Shown: one piece after another, positions 45,491-53,315 of the stretch
How positions within the stretch are numbered: position 1 is the first letter of the stretch
Layout of the letters: each line of letters begins with the position of its first letter
NCBI RefSeq assembly: GCF_001417815.1
Contig: NZ_BCFK01000023.1
Span: 43,720 to 107,719, forward strand
Direction: 5' to 3'
DNA from: Bifidobacterium aesculapii
Lineage (GTDB): Bacteria > Actinomycetota > Actinomycetes > Actinomycetales > Bifidobacteriaceae
DNA length: 64,000 nt
Notes under the pieces: generated by a model
What the model was told of the DNA's origin: nothing
The model's input: the letters and a program-made list of their open reading frames with translations, nothing else
The model's database searches: none
Position numbers and translations under genes: made by a program

Positions 45491-46183
45491 TTAGTTGAGT
45501 AGCTGATATCGGGAGCAGATTCTCAGTGCCTCATATCTGTCCTTTGCTCCGAGTTTTCGCATAGCGCGTGAGATATGGGTGGAAACGGTTCTCGGATTCA
45601 TGTCGAGCAGATCGGCGACTTCCTGCGTCGAATAATGCCTGTCGTATAATCTGAGAATCGCTGTTTCCGCTGCGGAGAGTTTTCCGATGGTGCCCGCACT
45701 GGATGGTGATACGAATCGGTGTGCTGTTTGGGCGTCCAGGAACGGGCCGTTCTGGTCGATCGGCAACCCGTGGGCGGCTAGGGGAATCGCTTTTATGAGA
45801 TCCGCGATGATGGTGTGGTTCTTGTCGAGCAGACCTTGGGCGCCGGCGCGTGCCAAGGCTTTTTCATAATGCTTCGTCGTGTATGAGGTGATGCCGATAA
45901 TGCCTATGGTCGAATTGTGTCGTCTGATCTCCTCGCAGAGTCGCACTCCCGATATGAGGTCGAGGACGATGTCGGTCACGACGACTTGGGGGATGTCCAT
46001 GCCGAACAGTGTCCGCTGGATTGCGTTCCCGGAGTTTTTCTCGGCCCAGACGACGTTGATGCCATGGCTGCGTAATGCCATGCGGAGCCACTGCAGCACA
46101 CAGTCGTCGTTGTCCACCAGTCCGACGCGAATCGGAGTTTGCCCGGTGTGATGCGTGTTTCGGTTCGGAGTCGCTGAGCACAT
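45491..46183 (-). CDS. NarL/LuxR-family response regulator
   Basis: 230 residues: receiver domain with acidic pocket DNDD (24-27), phospho-acceptor D71 in VVVTDIVLD, T in GITSYT and K in DKNH, followed by a LuxR-type HTH (LSAAETAILRLYDRHYSTQEVADLLDMN region, PRTVSTHISRAMRKLG). Its first codon ATG 46183 is preceded by GAAAGG almost directly; a slightly later start cannot be excluded. First gene of the unit with the kinase and secreted protein; its promoter faces the polymerase gene promoter. Confidence 0.9.
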   Translation of the reverse strand: MCSATPNRNTHHTGQTPIRVGLVDNDDCVLQWLRMALRSHGINVVWAEKNSGNAIQRTLFGMDIPQVVVTDIVLDLISGVRLCEEIRRHNSTIGIIGITSYTTKHYEKALARAGAQGLLDKNHTIIADLIKAIPLAAHGLPIDQNGPFLDAQTAHRFVSPSSAGTIGKLSAAETAILRLYDRHYSTQEVADLLDMNPRTVSTHISRAMRKLGAKDRYEALRICSRYQLLN

Positions 46184-46267
46184 CCTTTCATGCTAATCAC
46201 CGGGTATGCGCGAGGTGCTTCCGTGTAAGTATTTTGACTACAATACGGCGCGCTCTCGGCCGGTCGG

Positions 46268-46283
46268 TCGAACAGATGTTCGA
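46268..46283. promoter_or_regulatory. LexA (SOS) box upstream of the Y-family polymerase
   Basis: TCGAACAGATGTTCGA, a perfect fit to the actinobacterial/Bacillus-like TCGAAC-N4-GTTCGA consensus, about 70 nt before the polymerase start. Confidence 0.85.
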
Positions 46284-46340
46284 CTATCTGGTATGGTGGT
46301 GGGGACACGTGGAACGAGCGCGCGAAAGGAAGTGATGGCG

Positions 46341-48047
46341 ATGTCGATGGCGATGAACGGCAAGGTCGGGTCGGGCGCCGCTCCGCGCGGGCGTGTCTAC
46401 CTCGCCATTGACCTCAAATCCTTCTATGCGTCGGTGGAATGCCATGAGCGCGGTCTCGATCCGTTGACGACGAATCTGGTGGTGGCCGACGAGACCCGTA
46501 CCGACAAGACCATCTGTCTGGCGGTCTCGCCCTCGCTCAAGGCGTACGGCATCCCCGGCCGTCCCCGGCTGTTCGAGGCCAAGGAGCGGTTGCGTCGGGT
46601 GAACGCCGAGCGTGCGCTCGCCGCGCCCGGTCGGCGTCTCGTGGGGGAGTCGTGCGATGCGCGTGACCTCGCCGCCGCTCCCAGGCTCAAAGCGTCGATG
46701 ATCATCGCCCCGCCGCGCATGGCCCGGTATCTGGAGGTCAGTGGGAGCATCTACGGCATCTATCTGAGGTACGCGGCACCCGAGCACATCCACGTGTACT
46801 CGATCGACGAGGTGTTCATCGACGCCACGCCCTATTTGAGGGCGTTGGGCATGACCGCGCACGAGATGGCCATGACCATCGTGCGTGACATCCTCGCGGA
46901 GACGGGCATCACCGCCACCGCCGGCATCGGCACGAACCTGTATCTGGCGAAGATCGCGATGGACATCGTCGCCAAGCACATGCCCGCAGACGCCGATGGC
47001 GTGCGCGTCGCCGAACTCGACGAGGCGTCGTACCGGCGCCTGCTGTGGGACCACCGTCCGCTCACCGATTTCTGGCGGGTGGGGCGTGGGTATGCGCGCA
47101 GGTTGGAGAAGGCCGGTCTGATGACGATGGGCGACATCGCCCGATGCTCGGTGGGGCGCGCCTCCGACTACTACAACGAGGAGCTGCTCTACCGCATGTT
47201 CGGGGTCAACGCGGAGCTGCTCATCGATCATGCGTGGGGGTGGGAGCCGTGCACCATCGCGGACATCGCATCGTATGAGCCTGACGCGCACAGCGCCAGC
47301 ATCGGCCAGGTGCTCACCGGGCCGGCCGATTGGGCCACCGCGCGCCTCATCGCCAAGGAGATGGCCAATGCGCTCGCCCTCGACCTGGTCGACAAGGGCG
47401 TACTGACGAATCGGCTCACCTTGGCGGTGGGGTATGACATCGGCAGTCTCGACGCTTCCAGACTTGACGATTGCGCGGATCCGTCGATGCGCCGGCTGGC
47501 GCGCCGCGCCGCGCAGGAGTACCACGGGCCGGTGGCCGTCGACCATTACGGGCGGCAGGTCCCCAAACCGGCGGTCGGGTCCATCGGGTTGGGGGAGTAC
47601 ACGTCGTCCTCGGCGCGGATACGAGAAGCGATGACGATGCTGTTCGAGCGCATCGTGGATTCGCGTCTGCTGGCGAGACGTCTGACCGTCATCGCGGACG
47701 ATCTCGCCACGGCCGACGAGCTGGCCGCCGGCAAACGCTACGAGCAGCTCGACCTGTTTGCCGGACTGGAGGAAGGAGAAGGCTCTGCGGGAGACGGTGC
47801 GGGTGACGACGCCGCGGGGCATGGTGGAAACCGTGGATCGGCGAACGGTGCGTCGGCATCCGGTCCGTCCTCGCCCGCCGTGGCCGAATCGGAGTCGGCG
47901 CGTCCCGATCGCAGCGGGGATGTGCAGCGTACGTTGCTTGACATCAAACGCAAATACGGTCGCAACGCCGTCATCAAGGCGATGGACATGGAACCCGGCG
48001 CCACCGGCATAGCCCGCAACAACCAGATTGGGGGACACCACCGTTAA
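46341..48047 (+). CDS. Y-family translesion DNA polymerase (UmuC/UvrX-like)
   Basis: About 568 residues. Palm residues in YLAIDLKSFYASVE (D24) and HVYSIDEVFID; finger and little-finger regions with LAVSPSLKAYGIPGR, TAGIGTNLYLAKIAMD, LTDFWRVGRGYARRLE. The C-terminal 80 residues (Gly/Ala/Asp-rich, then LDIKRKYGRNAVIKAMD) are variable. Four in-frame ATGs lie at 46335-46353; 46341 gives the best spacing to AAAGGAAG. The stop codon is supplied by the first bases of a repeat element. With LexA box upstream and YolD downstream it forms an SOS-inducible mutagenesis cassette (by analogy to UvrX/YolD pairs). Confidence 0.9.
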   Translation: MSMAMNGKVGSGAAPRGRVYLAIDLKSFYASVECHERGLDPLTTNLVVADETRTDKTICLAVSPSLKAYGIPGRPRLFEAKERLRRVNAERALAAPGRRLVGESCDARDLAAAPRLKASMIIAPPRMARYLEVSGSIYGIYLRYAAPEHIHVYSIDEVFIDATPYLRALGMTAHEMAMTIVRDILAETGITATAGIGTNLYLAKIAMDIVAKHMPADADGVRVAELDEASYRRLLWDHRPLTDFWRVGRGYARRLEKAGLMTMGDIARCSVGRASDYYNEELLYRMFGVNAELLIDHAWGWEPCTIADIASYEPDAHSASIGQVLTGPADWATARLIAKEMANALALDLVDKGVLTNRLTLAVGYDIGSLDASRLDDCADPSMRRLARRAAQEYHGPVAVDHYGRQVPKPAVGSIGLGEYTSSSARIREAMTMLFERIVDSRLLARRLTVIADDLATADELAAGKRYEQLDLFAGLEEGEGSAGDGAGDDAAGHGGNRGSANGASASGPSSPAVAESESARPDRSGDVQRTLLDIKRKYGRNAVIKAMDMEPGATGIARNNQIGGHHR

Positions 48048-48126
48048 GCAGACAACCCTGTGGGTTGTCTGTAGGTGGTGTGCGAGCCGTGAGGCGAGCT
48101 GATGTAACGCGGGCGTAGCCCGTCCG
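48041..48126. repeat. Three-hairpin structured repeat, copy A
   Basis: Starts CCGTTAAGCAGACAACCCTG. Hairpin 1 GACAACCCTGTGGGTTGTC, short stem GCCGTGAGGC, hairpin 3 CGGGCGTAGCCCG. Overlaps the last codons of the polymerase gene. Confidence 0.65.
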
Positions 48127-48142
48127 CTGTTGCGGGCCGGCG

Positions 48143-48229
48143 CCGTTAAGCAGACAACCCTGTGGGTTGTCTGTAGGTGGTGTGCGAGCCGTGAGACGAG
48201 CCGGTGTATGCGGGCGTGGCCCGTCCGTG
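48143..48229. repeat. Three-hairpin structured repeat, copy B
   Basis: Second tandem copy at a period of 102 nt, nearly identical to copy A over hairpin 1; hairpin 3 is CGGGCGTGGCCCG. Lies 20 nt before the YolD-like gene. Confidence 0.65.
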
Positions 48230-48248
48230 TGTACGAAAGGAATGTGGT

Positions 48249-48467
48249 ATGGCATTGCATGAGACCCACCGTTACGATGACATCATCGATCTGCCGCATC
48301 ACGTGTCGCGGCGGCATCCGCCGATGTCGCGGCACAAGCGTGCCGCGCAGTTCATGCCGTTCGCCGCGCTCACCGGCTACGATCAGGTCATCGAGGAGAC
48401 CGCACGCCATGTCGAGGAGGCCGTCCGCAAGGCGGACAACCAGTATGACCATGATTTCGGCGCGTGA
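48249..48467 (+). CDS. YolD-like protein
   Basis: 72 residues with the YolD-type core: DDIIDLPHHVSRRHPPMSRHKRAAQFMPFAALTGYD, where RxxMSxxxRAAQFxPFAALxGYD is the family hallmark. YolD proteins accompany UvrX-like Y-family polymerases in Firmicutes and some actinobacteria. ATG 48249 follows GAAAGGAATG. Separated from the polymerase by two tandem repeat copies but on the same strand. Confidence 0.88.
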   Translation: MALHETHRYDDIIDLPHHVSRRHPPMSRHKRAAQFMPFAALTGYDQVIEETARHVEEAVRKADNQYDHDFGA

Positions 48468-48508
48468 ACGCGCGTACGTGACGGGTCAGCCCACGTGACG
48501 CTCGTCAG

Positions 48509-48580
48509 CTGCGTGACCCAGCTTCCCAGCGTGATCTCGCTGATCTTCAGTCCGGACTTGCCTACGTTGCGGTACTTCAT
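48509..48580 (-). pseudogene. Truncated 5' end of an aldo/keto reductase gene
   Basis: MKYRNVGKSGLKISEITLGSW, preceded by an intact GAAGGAG site, is the N-terminus of Kv-beta-type aldo/keto reductases. Homology ends after about 24 residues and the frame then runs into the antisense of the YolD gene. A remnant left by a deletion or insertion. Confidence 0.6.
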
Positions 48581-48786
48581 TGATGCTCCTTCGTTTGCAG
48601 CTCCTACGGTTCGACGTTCCGCGCGCCAATCGCGTGTCGCCATCACAATCGGCCGTGAACGCTAACACATTCTGAAACACCTCAACCGCACTTGAACGCA
48701 AACCCGCGCCCCGCTGCCGCGCGTGTCGCAAGGCGCCGTTAGGCAACACAGCATAAAAACTATCTATATATTGATAATTCTGCTTC

Positions 48787-48805
48787 TAGCAACTAAAAAT
48801 TGCTA
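48787..48805. promoter_or_regulatory. Palindromic operator candidate of hipB
   Basis: TAGCAA-N7-TTGCTA in an AT-rich stretch ending 10 nt before the antitoxin ATG, where autoregulation by a HipB-type protein would be expected. Confidence 0.5.
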
Positions 48806-48815
48806 ATATATTGGT

Positions 48816-49163
48816 ATGTTTACTTTGTTGGATGAAGTCATGCCGGGTGATGTGTCGGCCGGCATCGCACGTCGTATGGTCGAACGTCGTAAGGAACACG
48901 GCATGTCCCAAACGGCGTTGGCCTCCAAGTCGGGCGTCAGTCTTTCGTCGCTCAGACGGTTCGAGCAATCACATGAGATCTCATTGACGTCGTTGATCAA
49001 CATCGCCTTCGCGTTAGGGTGCGAGGGTGATTTCGAGGGGCTGTTCGCGCACCCGTATTACAGGGACATCGACGCCGTCGTCGCCGCACGTGGCGATGAC
49101 GGTAAGGTCGGCGGGAAGGTCGGCGGGAAAGGCGGAAAGCGCAGTGATAATGTCTCGCAATGA
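48816..49163 (+). CDS. HipB-like XRE antitoxin
   Basis: 115-residue HTH_XRE protein. Helix-turn-helix at about 22-60 (SQTALASKSGVSLSSLRRFEQ), a short connecting part, and a Gly/Lys-rich tail with GGKVGGKGGKR. It overlaps the HipA-like gene by 14 nt, so the pair is translationally coupled. The neighbourhood is AT-rich upstream (48740-48815), unlike the rest of the window, which hints at acquisition. Likely represses its own promoter and neutralises the kinase. Confidence 0.85.
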   Translation: MFTLLDEVMPGDVSAGIARRMVERRKEHGMSQTALASKSGVSLSSLRRFEQSHEISLTSLINIAFALGCEGDFEGLFAHPYYRDIDAVVAARGDDGKVGGKVGGKGGKRSDNVSQ

Positions 49164-50313
49164 ACTGGGGAATCTGGACGCGACCGTAGATCGTGTGCGT
49201 GTGATCTATGACGGCGTGACCGTGGGATGGCTCACGATCGCTCCATCCCGCACCTTGGCATTCGCCTACGACCATGATTGGCTGACTGCCGGATTCAGCA
49301 TCAGTCCTCTGTCGTTGCCGCTGCGATCCGGCGTGTTCGTGGCCAAGCGTGATCCGCTCAACGGCATGTTCGGGGTGTTCGACGACAGCATGCCGGATGG
49401 TTGGGGAAGATTGCTGACCGATCGCATGCTACGGAAACGAGGTATTGATCCGTTCTCGGTCGGCCCGTTGACCCGATTGTCGATCGTGGGAGCCGGCGGC
49501 ATGGGAGCGCTTGAATACGAGCCGGCCGCATCGATGAATGACAGCGTATTCCCAACGGATCTGGACGACATAGCAGCGGAATGCGCCCGCCTGCTGGAAA
49601 CGGATTTTGTGGACGATCTGGACACGCTGTTCGCCCTTGGAGGTTCGTCCGGAGGTGCGCGTCCCAAGATCCTGACGGAAATCGATGGCGAGGAATGGAT
49701 CATCAAATTCCCGTCCTCCGTGGATCCGCCGAATATCGGCGAACGGGAATACATGATCTCCCGACTGGCGGCCGCATGCGGCATTGACATGCCGGAGACA
49801 CGGCTGTTCCCATCGAAGCAATGCGCCGGGTATTTCGGTACTCGGCGGTTCGACCGGGTGAACGGGCCGAACCGCTCACGAACGAAGATTCATATGGTTT
49901 CGGCCGGAGGATTGTTGGAGACCTCTCATCGTCTTGCCAACCTCGATTACGGTCTGCTGATGCGGCTGACCATGCGTCTGTGCGACAGCGCGGAGGACTG
50001 CGAACGTCTTTACAGGCTGATGTGCTTCAACGTGTTCATCGGCAACCGGGATGATCACGCCAAGAACTTCTCATATCTGTATGACCGGGGCAAAGGGGAG
50101 TGGCACCTGTCTCCCGGCTACGATCTGACCGAAAACCCCGGAATCAACGGCGAACACACCACCGCCGTGAACGGCAAAGGACGGGGAATCACGATTGGTG
50201 ATCTGACGATGGTCGGCACACGCGCCGGCATCGCCCGTGCACGTTGCGCCTCCATAGCCAAGGACATCCGTGAACGTGTGGCCGATGCGGGATTCATGGC
50301 AGGTATGGGGTGA
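49150..50313 (+). CDS. HipA-family serine/threonine kinase toxin
   Basis: 387-residue HipA-like kinase. N-terminal couple-HipA region (VIYDGVTVGWLTI, LPLRSGVF, MFGVFDDSMPDGWG), P-loop-like GGSSGGARPK, catalytic NRDDHAKNFSYL and metal-binding YDLTENPG. All active-site segments look intact. ATG 49150 (MSRNELGN) within the antitoxin gene. The last 20 nt overlap, tail to tail, the DNA glycosylase gene. The substrate in the cell (glutamyl-tRNA synthetase for E. coli HipA) is not predictable. Confidence 0.88.
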   Translation: MSRNELGNLDATVDRVRVIYDGVTVGWLTIAPSRTLAFAYDHDWLTAGFSISPLSLPLRSGVFVAKRDPLNGMFGVFDDSMPDGWGRLLTDRMLRKRGIDPFSVGPLTRLSIVGAGGMGALEYEPAASMNDSVFPTDLDDIAAECARLLETDFVDDLDTLFALGGSSGGARPKILTEIDGEEWIIKFPSSVDPPNIGEREYMISRLAAACGIDMPETRLFPSKQCAGYFGTRRFDRVNGPNRSRTKIHMVSAGGLLETSHRLANLDYGLLMRLTMRLCDSAEDCERLYRLMCFNVFIGNRDDHAKNFSYLYDRGKGEWHLSPGYDLTENPGINGEHTTAVNGKGRGITIGDLTMVGTRAGIARARCASIAKDIRERVADAGFMAGMG

Positions 50314-50854
50314 ACGCCTCACGGTAGACGGCGATGAGACGGTCGAGGCTCATCGAGGCGTTGGCCGGGCTGGTCGAGGGCAGCGGCGTCATCGGCACGT
50401 CGATGCCGCACGCAGTCAGTGTCGGCGCGATAAGACGACGGTACAGCTGCGCGGCCTTGGCGCCGGTCGTGACTATGCGCGCGATCGGCGCGGTGGCAAG
50501 GATCGGCGTCAGATTGTTCGGCACGGCGTTGCGGATGCTCGCGTCGGACGCACCCATGATGTCGCACGAGGCGATCACATCCCACAATGCGACGTGATGC
50601 CGCAGGGCGAACCCGCGCCGCGACTGCGGCGTATCGCCTGCGACATCCGTCGGATCGGACGGATCGGCGAATACCGCCTCCATCACAGGCCAGAACCGGT
50701 TGCGCGGATGCATGTAGTAGAACGACGCCTCACGCGATTTCGGGCTCGGCATCGACCCCAGCACCAGCACGCGCGACGTCATGTTCCACACCGGTCCGAA
50801 CCCATGTTCCACATGTTTCACATGTTCCACATGATGTTCCACGCGGCTGTCCAT
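50294..50854 (-). CDS. Uracil-DNA-glycosylase-superfamily DNA glycosylase (Mug/deoxyinosine type)
   Basis: 186 residues. LVLGSMPSPKSREASFYYMHPRNRFWPVM is the active-site region of the hypoxanthine/G-mismatch glycosylases of the UDG superfamily (GSxPSxxS...YYxHPRNxFW); GFALRHHVALWDVIASC and LPSTSPANAS complete the family pattern. The start MDSRVEHH at 50854 is chosen; a His/Val-rich stretch VEHHVEHVKHVEH (residues 5-17) precedes the fold and comes from a short tandem DNA repeat. A partial copy lies at 53015-53145. Overlaps hipA convergently. Confidence 0.82.
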   Translation of the reverse strand: MDSRVEHHVEHVKHVEHGFGPVWNMTSRVLVLGSMPSPKSREASFYYMHPRNRFWPVMEAVFADPSDPTDVAGDTPQSRRGFALRHHVALWDVIASCDIMGASDASIRNAVPNNLTPILATAPIARIVTTGAKAAQLYRRLIAPTLTACGIDVPMTPLPSTSPANASMSLDRLIAVYREAFTPYLP

Positions 50855-50868
50855 ATCCGTTCCGTCTT

Positions 50869-52167
50869 TCACAGACGCGCGAACACGGTCGGGGAACCGG
50901 AAGGAAGATCGGCGGCCCGTCTCGGCTCGCCGTCCGAAGCCAGACGGAAGACCGTCAGGTCGTTCGACACCTCGTTCGCCACGAGCAGGAGGTTTCCGAT
51001 CGGCAGGATATGACGCGGACGGCTGCCGCCGCAGTCGAGGCCACGTCCATGCCAACTTGGCTCATCCTCCGGCGCGAGACGGGACAGACGTTCGCCGTTC
51101 CACCCCAACGCCACGATGCGCTCCGAACCGCGCAGACCCATATACGCGATGCCACGGGTGCTGTCGGCCATATCGTCATCGGCCATATCGTCATCGGCCG
51201 TAGCGTCATCGGAACCGTGACGAAGCGCGGTCCACGGCACGAACGCGAGCGACGCCGCCTGATCGAGATGATCGCCGCCGAGTCCCACGGTCTGGAGCAC
51301 ATGGATGCCGTCAGAGCCATCCGCATCGCTCGGCCCGTTCGGCGCCGGGCCGAGCAATGTCACGGTAGCCGACCACTCACCGACCACGGCCACGCGCCAG
51401 TCGGAGCCGTTCGCCGCAGCATCTGCCGCGCCCGGAACGGGCAGCAGATGCAGATCGCGCGGTCCGGTGCCGGGCATGAGCCGCACCTCGCCGACACGAA
51501 CCAGACTTCCCGATTCCCAGCGATGCACATGAATGCGGTCCGCGCCCAGATCGGTGGACAGCACGCGCCCATCCGGAAGCGGCAGAATCCAGTGCGCATG
51601 CGGGCCCTCCTGCGCGGGAAGCGGGCCATGGCCCTCGCTCTCCAACACCTGTGCGGCCGCAAGCGCCGATCCGTCGGCCGCGATCGGATGCACGCACACA
51701 TGACCATCGGCGTAGTTCGCCACGAGAAGATGCTCGCCGCCCAGATCGTCCACGACGACCGCCGCGTGGGTCGGGCTGGTGCCCGGCGTGTGGACTCGCG
51801 ACAGCGGAATCAGACGCACGTCCCACCTGTCGCCGGCTTCGCCGGCATCGATACGGAACGCGGCGACCTCGTTCGTGTCCTCCAACACCGCGTACAGCGT
51901 ATCGCCGTGGCGTGTGAGCCATGTGGGGGAGGGCACGTCGGCCAGCAGACCGTCCTTGCGCAGCGAGACGGATGCGTCGGACGCCCCGACGCCTTCCGGT
52001 GTCGTGTCGTCATTCGCGACATGCAACGTCACCCGTTCGATGCCGGGGCACGACGAACCGCGCAGCGCGCCGAAGCCGCCGACCAGCAGGATCGTCGCCT
52101 TCGTATTCCCCGTATCGGCAGGTCGGACATCGACCCCTGCTCCTCCATTCGCAATCTCCGATGCCAT
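50869..52167 (-). CDS. Lactonase-family beta-propeller protein (6-phosphogluconolactonase-like)
   Basis: About 432 residues with repeated beta-propeller blades: SPTWLTRHGDTLYAVLE, GTSPTHAAVVVDD, GPHAHWILPLPDGR, VSTDLGADRIHVHRW, GPRDLHLLP and ILPIGNLLLVANE, matching the Pfam lactonase (YbhE/Pgl) pattern with conserved His-Ala and Asp residues. A short repeat (ADDDMADDDMAD) interrupts one blade. Two ATGs, 52176 and 52167; AGGAGG is too near the first and 10 nt from the second. It ends 14 nt before the glycosylase start on the same strand. Confidence 0.82.
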   Translation of the reverse strand: MASEIANGGAGVDVRPADTGNTKATILLVGGFGALRGSSCPGIERVTLHVANDDTTPEGVGASDASVSLRKDGLLADVPSPTWLTRHGDTLYAVLEDTNEVAAFRIDAGEAGDRWDVRLIPLSRVHTPGTSPTHAAVVVDDLGGEHLLVANYADGHVCVHPIAADGSALAAAQVLESEGHGPLPAQEGPHAHWILPLPDGRVLSTDLGADRIHVHRWESGSLVRVGEVRLMPGTGPRDLHLLPVPGAADAAANGSDWRVAVVGEWSATVTLLGPAPNGPSDADGSDGIHVLQTVGLGGDHLDQAASLAFVPWTALRHGSDDATADDDMADDDMADSTRGIAYMGLRGSERIVALGWNGERLSRLAPEDEPSWHGRGLDCGGSRPRHILPIGNLLLVANEVSNDLTVFRLASDGEPRRAADLPSGSPTVFARL

Positions 52168-52357
52168 GCCGAACATGCCTCCTCATCACCGAGATCCCCA
52201 TGCCGGGATCGTGAATCCTGTCCCGGCCCAATCTACTCCGCGAGCCGTTTCTTGCATCATGCGACGGAATTTTGGCAAAAGCCGCTATCATGGGCGTCCG
52301 TATAGGCATAGTTCAGACACCGGCGTCATGGACGTCACGAAAGGAAGACCGGGAATC

Positions 52358-52948
52358 ATGGATGTAAGGATGGGAAGGACGCTGGCTGCGGCGTTGCTGT
52401 GCGGCGCGCTCACGATCGGAATGGGCGCGTGCGGGTCGTCGAACGGAACGAATGGGGCGAATGGGTCGAACACGGCGAACGATTCGTCGCAGAGCTCGCA
52501 GACGGATGGGAACGACGGTTCCGATTCCGGCTCTTCCGAAAGCGGCGATTCGACTGACGACGGCGCATCCGACGTGACCCCGACTCCCGCCGACCCCGCG
52601 ACGGTCAACGGCACCTACGAGTTCTCCGATTTCGGCAAGGATTGCGTCAAGGACTGCAAAGTCACCGTCACCATCAAGGACGGCATGGTTTCGGCGGTCA
52701 TGTCCGACAACTTCGGCGAATACCCGTACTGGTACGGCACCGTCGACGCCGACGCGCTCAAATCCACGGGCAAGTGGACCAGCAAGGCCGATGCCGACTC
52801 CGAACAGGGCAGGAAGGTCGCCAAATCGGAGTTCGGCTCCGATGAGACCACGAAGGAATTCGTCTACGACGGCATGGCCAAGAGCGTCGACTTTGACCTC
52901 AAACTCACCGTGAGCGTCCACCACGTCACGGCCAAGCGCATCGGCTGA
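52358..52948 (+). CDS. Secreted lipoprotein of unknown function
   Basis: 196 residues: signal peptide with lipobox LTIGMGAC, a long Ser/Asn/Gly/Asp linker (to about residue 80), and a small C-terminal beta domain (NGTYEFSDFGKDCVKDCKVTV, YWYGTVDADALKST, VDFDLKLTVSVHH). The CVKDC pair may form a disulfide. No family recognised; the domain resembles FMN-binding or NEAT-like small extracellular modules only in size. Start ATG 52358 with AAAGGAAG; ATG 52328 is possible. Confidence 0.75.
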   Translation: MDVRMGRTLAAALLCGALTIGMGACGSSNGTNGANGSNTANDSSQSSQTDGNDGSDSGSSESGDSTDDGASDVTPTPADPATVNGTYEFSDFGKDCVKDCKVTVTIKDGMVSAVMSDNFGEYPYWYGTVDADALKSTGKWTSKADADSEQGRKVAKSEFGSDETTKEFVYDGMAKSVDFDLKLTVSVHHVTAKRIG

Positions 52949-53014
52949 ACGGTCGCAGAAGACGTCGCCCATCGACGATGGGTCTAGTCGCGGTCGCGTC
53001 CCCTGCCGATACCG

Positions 53015-53145
53015 GCCAGAACCGGTTTCGCGGGTGCATGTAGTAGAACGCCGCCTCCCGTGATTTCGGACTCGGCATCGAACCCAGCCCAGTATGCGCG
53101 AACCGGCATCCCACACCGGTCCGAACCCATGTTCCACATGTAGCA
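53015..53145 (-). pseudogene. Partial duplicate of the DNA glycosylase 5' region
   Basis: About 130 nt very similar, in the same orientation, to 50690-50818. It encodes LGSMPSPKSREAAFYYMHPRNRFW in one frame and HGFGPVWDAGSRI in another, so a frameshift separates them. The rest of the gene is absent. Confidence 0.7.
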
Positions 53146-53196
53146 ATCCCAGTCCGCCCATACGGCCATATCGTAGCCGGTGATGGCAAATATTCA

Positions 53197-53252
53197 CTTG
53201 GCGCGATTTTGGTGCGCAAAACAGCTGTTTTGCGCACCAAAATCGCGCCAAG
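53197..53252. repeat. Perfect 56-bp palindrome, member of the CGCGATTTT family
   Basis: 28-bp arms with no loop, centred between 53224 and 53225 on ACAGCTGT; outer part CTTGGCGCGATTTTGGTGCG. Lies between the glycosylase remnant and the converging end of purL, where it could stop transcription, but it has no spacer to form a normal hairpin loop. Confidence 0.85.
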
Positions 53253-53315
53253 CCAAGTGGGGGAGGAAACGTCTATGTGGTGGGCGGCCGCCCGATGACA
53301 GCCGCCCACCACAGC

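Noticed and set aside
48041..48229. CRISPR-like direct repeats
   Set aside because: Only two units of about 86 nt at a 102-nt period with internal hairpins; no regular spacers and no cas genes.
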